Source: Halegenticoccus soli (GTDB taxonomy: Archaea; Halobacteriota; Halobacteria; Halobacteriales; Haloferacaceae). From it: 64,000 nt of DNA. The stretch is from the NCBI RefSeq assembly GCF_002844195.1, contig NZ_PEND01000005.1:248001-312000 (forward strand), in the 5' to 3' direction. The notes under the pieces were generated by a model that worked only from the letters and a program-made list of their open reading frames with translations, was not told the DNA's origin and did not search any database. The position numbers and the translations under genes were made by a program. This document shows positions 61,894-64,000 of the stretch, in pieces (the first letter of the stretch is position 1; every line of letters begins with the position of its first letter).

Positions 61894-62052
61894 CGCCTCG
61901 AAAGCCCCCGCCCCAATGGGTATAGCTGAACGACCGACGTGGGGGGACCGAAAGGGGCGAGTCGCTGAAGTCGGGGGGCTCGCTGCGCTCCTCACTCCGT
62001 TGCGGTGCTTGCGTCGCCCACCTTCCTCCAGCGACTCGGGGCTTTCGAGGCG
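61894..62052. repeat. structured non-coding element bounded by a 15-bp perfect inverted repeat
   Basis: CGCCTCGAAAGCCCC (61894-61908) and GGGGCTTTCGAGGCG (62038-62052) are perfect inverted copies 129 bp apart. An inner pair CGAGTCGCTG (about 61959-61968) and CAGCGACTCG (about 62029-62038) is also perfect. The interior has no coding character and contains runs such as CGAAAGGGG. It fills most of the 332-bp gap between the SDR and cupin genes. It may be a MITE-like repeat or a structured RNA. Confidence 0.55.
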
Positions 62053-62153
62053 GTTTCGGCCCTCCCGAAGCAAGCCACTACGCCTTCTCTGAAAAGTACC
62101 CGTCGCCCCGACGCAAACGTTGATTAGCGCGGGGCCGAGTGTTCGGCGTGCAC

Positions 62154-62501
62154 ATGAAGGAAGTCGACTTCGCCGACGCTGAATCGTACGAACCCGACGA
62201 GGGGTGGCGGCGCGTGTCGCTCGCGGGCAGCGAGAAGTTCACCTTCGAGTGGTTCGAGAAGCCGCCGGGGCACTCCTCGCCGATGCACGACCACGGGAAC
62301 GAGCAGGTGTGTCTCGTCCTGGAGGGCGAACTCACGATCTACACCGAAGACGACGAGGTGACGCTCGGAAGGTACGACTCGGTGTGGCTCGACGGCGACG
62401 AACCGCACCGCGTCGAGAACACCGGCGACGAGCGGGCCGTCGGCCTCGACGTGTTCGCGCCCGGCCGCTCGTTCGACTTCTGGACGGATCGAGAGGAGTA
62501 G
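62154..62501 (+). CDS. cupin-domain protein
   Basis: 115 residues. Single small cupin: SSPMHDHGNEQVCLVLEGEL contains metal-binding His residues and Glu, and DSVWLDGDEPHRVENTGDE supplies the second motif. ATG 62154 (MKEVDFADAESYEPDEGW) is preferred over GTG 62139. Small cupins of this type may be isomerases or binding proteins for sugar acids; function not determined. Confidence 0.85.
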   Translation: MKEVDFADAESYEPDEGWRRVSLAGSEKFTFEWFEKPPGHSSPMHDHGNEQVCLVLEGELTIYTEDDEVTLGRYDSVWLDGDEPHRVENTGDERAVGLDVFAPGRSFDFWTDREE

Positions 62502-62571
62502 CGAAGACCGCGCCCGCCGTCCCGCCGTCCCGATGGTCGGACCCACTCCGGTTCGGTCTCGTCCTCTCCGT

Positions 62572-63822
62572 TCAATCCACAGACACGGTCGTCGGCGTCG
62601 TCGCGGTCGTCGGTGCCGTGGCGGTCGCGACGGTCGTTTCGGCCGTCGGGGATCCGTCGGACGGCGGCTCGGCGAGCAGCCGGTCGACGCACGCGCGGCC
62701 GAGGCGGCTCCCGTTCGGCTTCGACACCGCGGCGAGCAACGCGCGCGCCCGATCGCGGTGCCGCTCGCCGTCGAGCCGTCCCGCGTCGGAGTACCCGGAA
62801 ACGGCGACGGTGTACCGTCCCCAGACCAGGACGGCGAGCCGATCGGCGGCCGTCTCCTCACCTATCGTACGGGCGAGCGACGGCGAGCGCCAGCGGTCGA
62901 GCGCGACGCGGTACGTCGTTCCCTCCGGCGACGCGTAGCTCGCCACGTGACGGACCTCCGGGTCGTGCGAGGGCGCGAGGTCGGTCCGGCCGTGGAACGA
63001 CGTCACGTTCGCCGCGGACCGAAGCGTCCAGCCGTCGAGGCCGAAGGCGCTCGTCTCGGAGACGACGGCCGGTCGGAGCAGCGCCGGGTGCGCCGCCCGC
63101 GGCGGCGACGGACAGCCGACGATCGAACCCTCGGAGGGAGCTCCCGAGGTGAGTGCGGGACGCGAGTTCGGCGACAGGGGGCCGCCGGACGGACCCACGA
63201 GCTCCGGGGAGCGGGTCGAATCGACGGAAACGACGTCGAGGTGGACCGCGGCGGCGGCACCGAGAACGAGCACGAGCGCGACGACGGCCGCGATCGTCAG
63301 CGCCCGCGCCGGGGAACGGGCGTGGGGCGATCCGTCCCGGTTCGACGACGGCTCGTCCGGGTCAGACGGCGGATCGACAAGCCCGCTCCGACCGAAGTAC
63401 CGGCGGCAGAGCGCGTCGAACTCGTCGCGATCGACGGCGTACAGCGCCATCTCGTGGAGCGCCTCCGCGCCGAAGATCGCCGGGCGGGCGGAGTCGCCGG
63501 CCCGGCGACTCTCGGGGGCGCGGGATCGGCGGCCCTCGGAGACGCGCGACCGGCGATCCTCGGGGACGCGGGCGCTCGTGACGACGGCGTCGACGTCGCC
63601 GTCGGCGAACCGCGCCAGCGCGTCGGGCGGGGGAATCCGGCGGGCGACCGCGAGCGTTCGTCGCTCCGGGGCGGGCGAGTCGCGTTCGACGCGGACGAGG
63701 TCGCCCTCGACCGTCGCCTCCCACCCACGGGCGCGCCAGAGATCCGCGACGAAGCGGGCGAGCGCCGCCGCGTCGAGCCGCCGCAGTTCCCGCCCGAACG
63801 CCTCCGAGCCGAGCGGCCGCAT
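62572..63822 (-). CDS. single-pass membrane protein with restriction-endonuclease-like N-terminus
   Basis: 416 residues. The first 90 resemble haloarchaeal Mrr/restriction-like domains (ARFVADLWRARGWEATVEGD). One transmembrane helix (ALTIAAVVALVLVLGAAAAV) lies near residue 190. The outer domain has GCPSPPRAAHPALLRPAVVS and ends in a Thr/Ala-rich tail. The domain call is tentative; a role cannot be assigned. Confidence 0.65.
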   Translation of the reverse strand: MRPLGSEAFGRELRRLDAAALARFVADLWRARGWEATVEGDLVRVERDSPAPERRTLAVARRIPPPDALARFADGDVDAVVTSARVPEDRRSRVSEGRRSRAPESRRAGDSARPAIFGAEALHEMALYAVDRDEFDALCRRYFGRSGLVDPPSDPDEPSSNRDGSPHARSPARALTIAAVVALVLVLGAAAAVHLDVVSVDSTRSPELVGPSGGPLSPNSRPALTSGAPSEGSIVGCPSPPRAAHPALLRPAVVSETSAFGLDGWTLRSAANVTSFHGRTDLAPSHDPEVRHVASYASPEGTTYRVALDRWRSPSLARTIGEETAADRLAVLVWGRYTVAVSGYSDAGRLDGERHRDRARALLAAVSKPNGSRLGRACVDRLLAEPPSDGSPTAETTVATATAPTTATTPTTVSVD

Positions 63823-63834
63823 GCGTCGGCGGCG

Positions 63835-64000
63835 CTACAGGCGCTCCCGGAGGTCGGCAACGACGTCCTCGGTGCCGCCCTCCCCGCCGAGGTCGGGCGT
63901 CCGCGGCGCGTCCGGGTCGGCGAGCTGATCGGCGACGGCGTCCCACAGCGCGTCCGCGGCCGCGTCCTCGCCGAGGTGGGAGAACAGCATCGCCCCGGAG
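63835..64000 (-). CDS. C-terminus of an isopropylmalate/isocitrate dehydrogenase-type enzyme (partial)
   Basis: 54 complete codons are visible at the window edge: SGAMLFSHLGEDAAADALWD, DAPRTPDLGGEGGTEDVVAD and stop. The RTPDLGG motif near the end is typical of LeuB-type 3-isopropylmalate dehydrogenases; tartrate or isocitrate dehydrogenase relatives cannot be excluded. The rest lies beyond base 64000. Confidence 0.8.
   Translation of the reverse strand, partial: SGAMLFSHLGEDAAADALWDAVADQLADPDAPRTPDLGGEGGTEDVVADLRERL

Overview
The window is GC-rich, with acidic proteins, TATA-like boxes about 25-30 nt upstream of many start codons (leaderless transcripts), Bat-type HTH_10 and DUF7344 regulators, a J-domain-fused halobacterial ferredoxin and a haloarchaeal-type cobalamin cluster. 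It comes from an archaeon of the class Halobacteria; genus cannot be fixed from the sequence alone. No tRNA, rRNA or CRISPR array was seen.

Layout. 1-2.7 kb: end of a PAS/GAF/HTH_10 sensor-regulator and a tandem-DUF7344 regulator. 3.1-8.4 kb: two IS200/IS605-type elements. Element A (3175-5038) is intact and splits a tiny zinc-ribbon gene at a codon boundary. Element B (6402-8347) is decayed. A ferredoxin gene lies between them. 8.5-12.1 kb: a small winged-helix protein, a tungsten aldehyde:ferredoxin oxidoreductase (AOR), an acetyltransferase and two MoaD/ThiS-like proteins. 12.1-30.9 kb: a large cobalamin block. It holds cbtB-cbtA-ferredoxin, a chlI/chlD-type chelatase gene divergent from cobN-cbiC-cbiE, then cbiT-L-F-G-H-H'-ferredoxin-(LAGLIDADG-like protein)-cbiX-DUF3209-propeller. 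It encodes most corrin-ring methylations, cobalt uptake and both early (CbiX) and late (CobN/ChlID) cobalt insertion.

31-62 kb: an accessory catabolic region for acid sugars and hydroxy acids. It has seven enolase-superfamily dehydratase/racemase genes, two DapA-family lyases, a HpcH/HpaI aldolase, a zinc alcohol/polyol dehydrogenase, two LarA-like proteins, two short-chain dehydrogenases, one intact and one IS-truncated 2-hydroxyacid dehydrogenase, an amidase, a thiamine-diphosphate enzyme, a Tat-exported cyclase-family protein and an MFS transporter. Two tnpB elements (C near 45.5-46.9 kb, D at 49227-50887) sit inside it. The overall logic is: import acids, dehydrate them to 2-keto-3-deoxy acids, then cleave or oxidise them. 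62-64 kb: a cupin, a membrane protein with a possible nuclease-like N-terminus, and the C-terminus of an isopropylmalate/isocitrate-type dehydrogenase.

The most unusual signals are: (i) twin-hairpin mini-inserts of matching geometry inside two different IS elements (6601-6651 and 49254-49308); (ii) a probable exapted LAGLIDADG-fold protein within the cobalamin operon, together with a CTTGC..TACAG-like motif shared by cobalamin promoters; (iii) two TnpB proteins with Gly where the RuvC catalytic Glu is expected; (iv) the enolase-superfamily hot spot; (v) a 159-bp structured non-coding element at 61894-62052.
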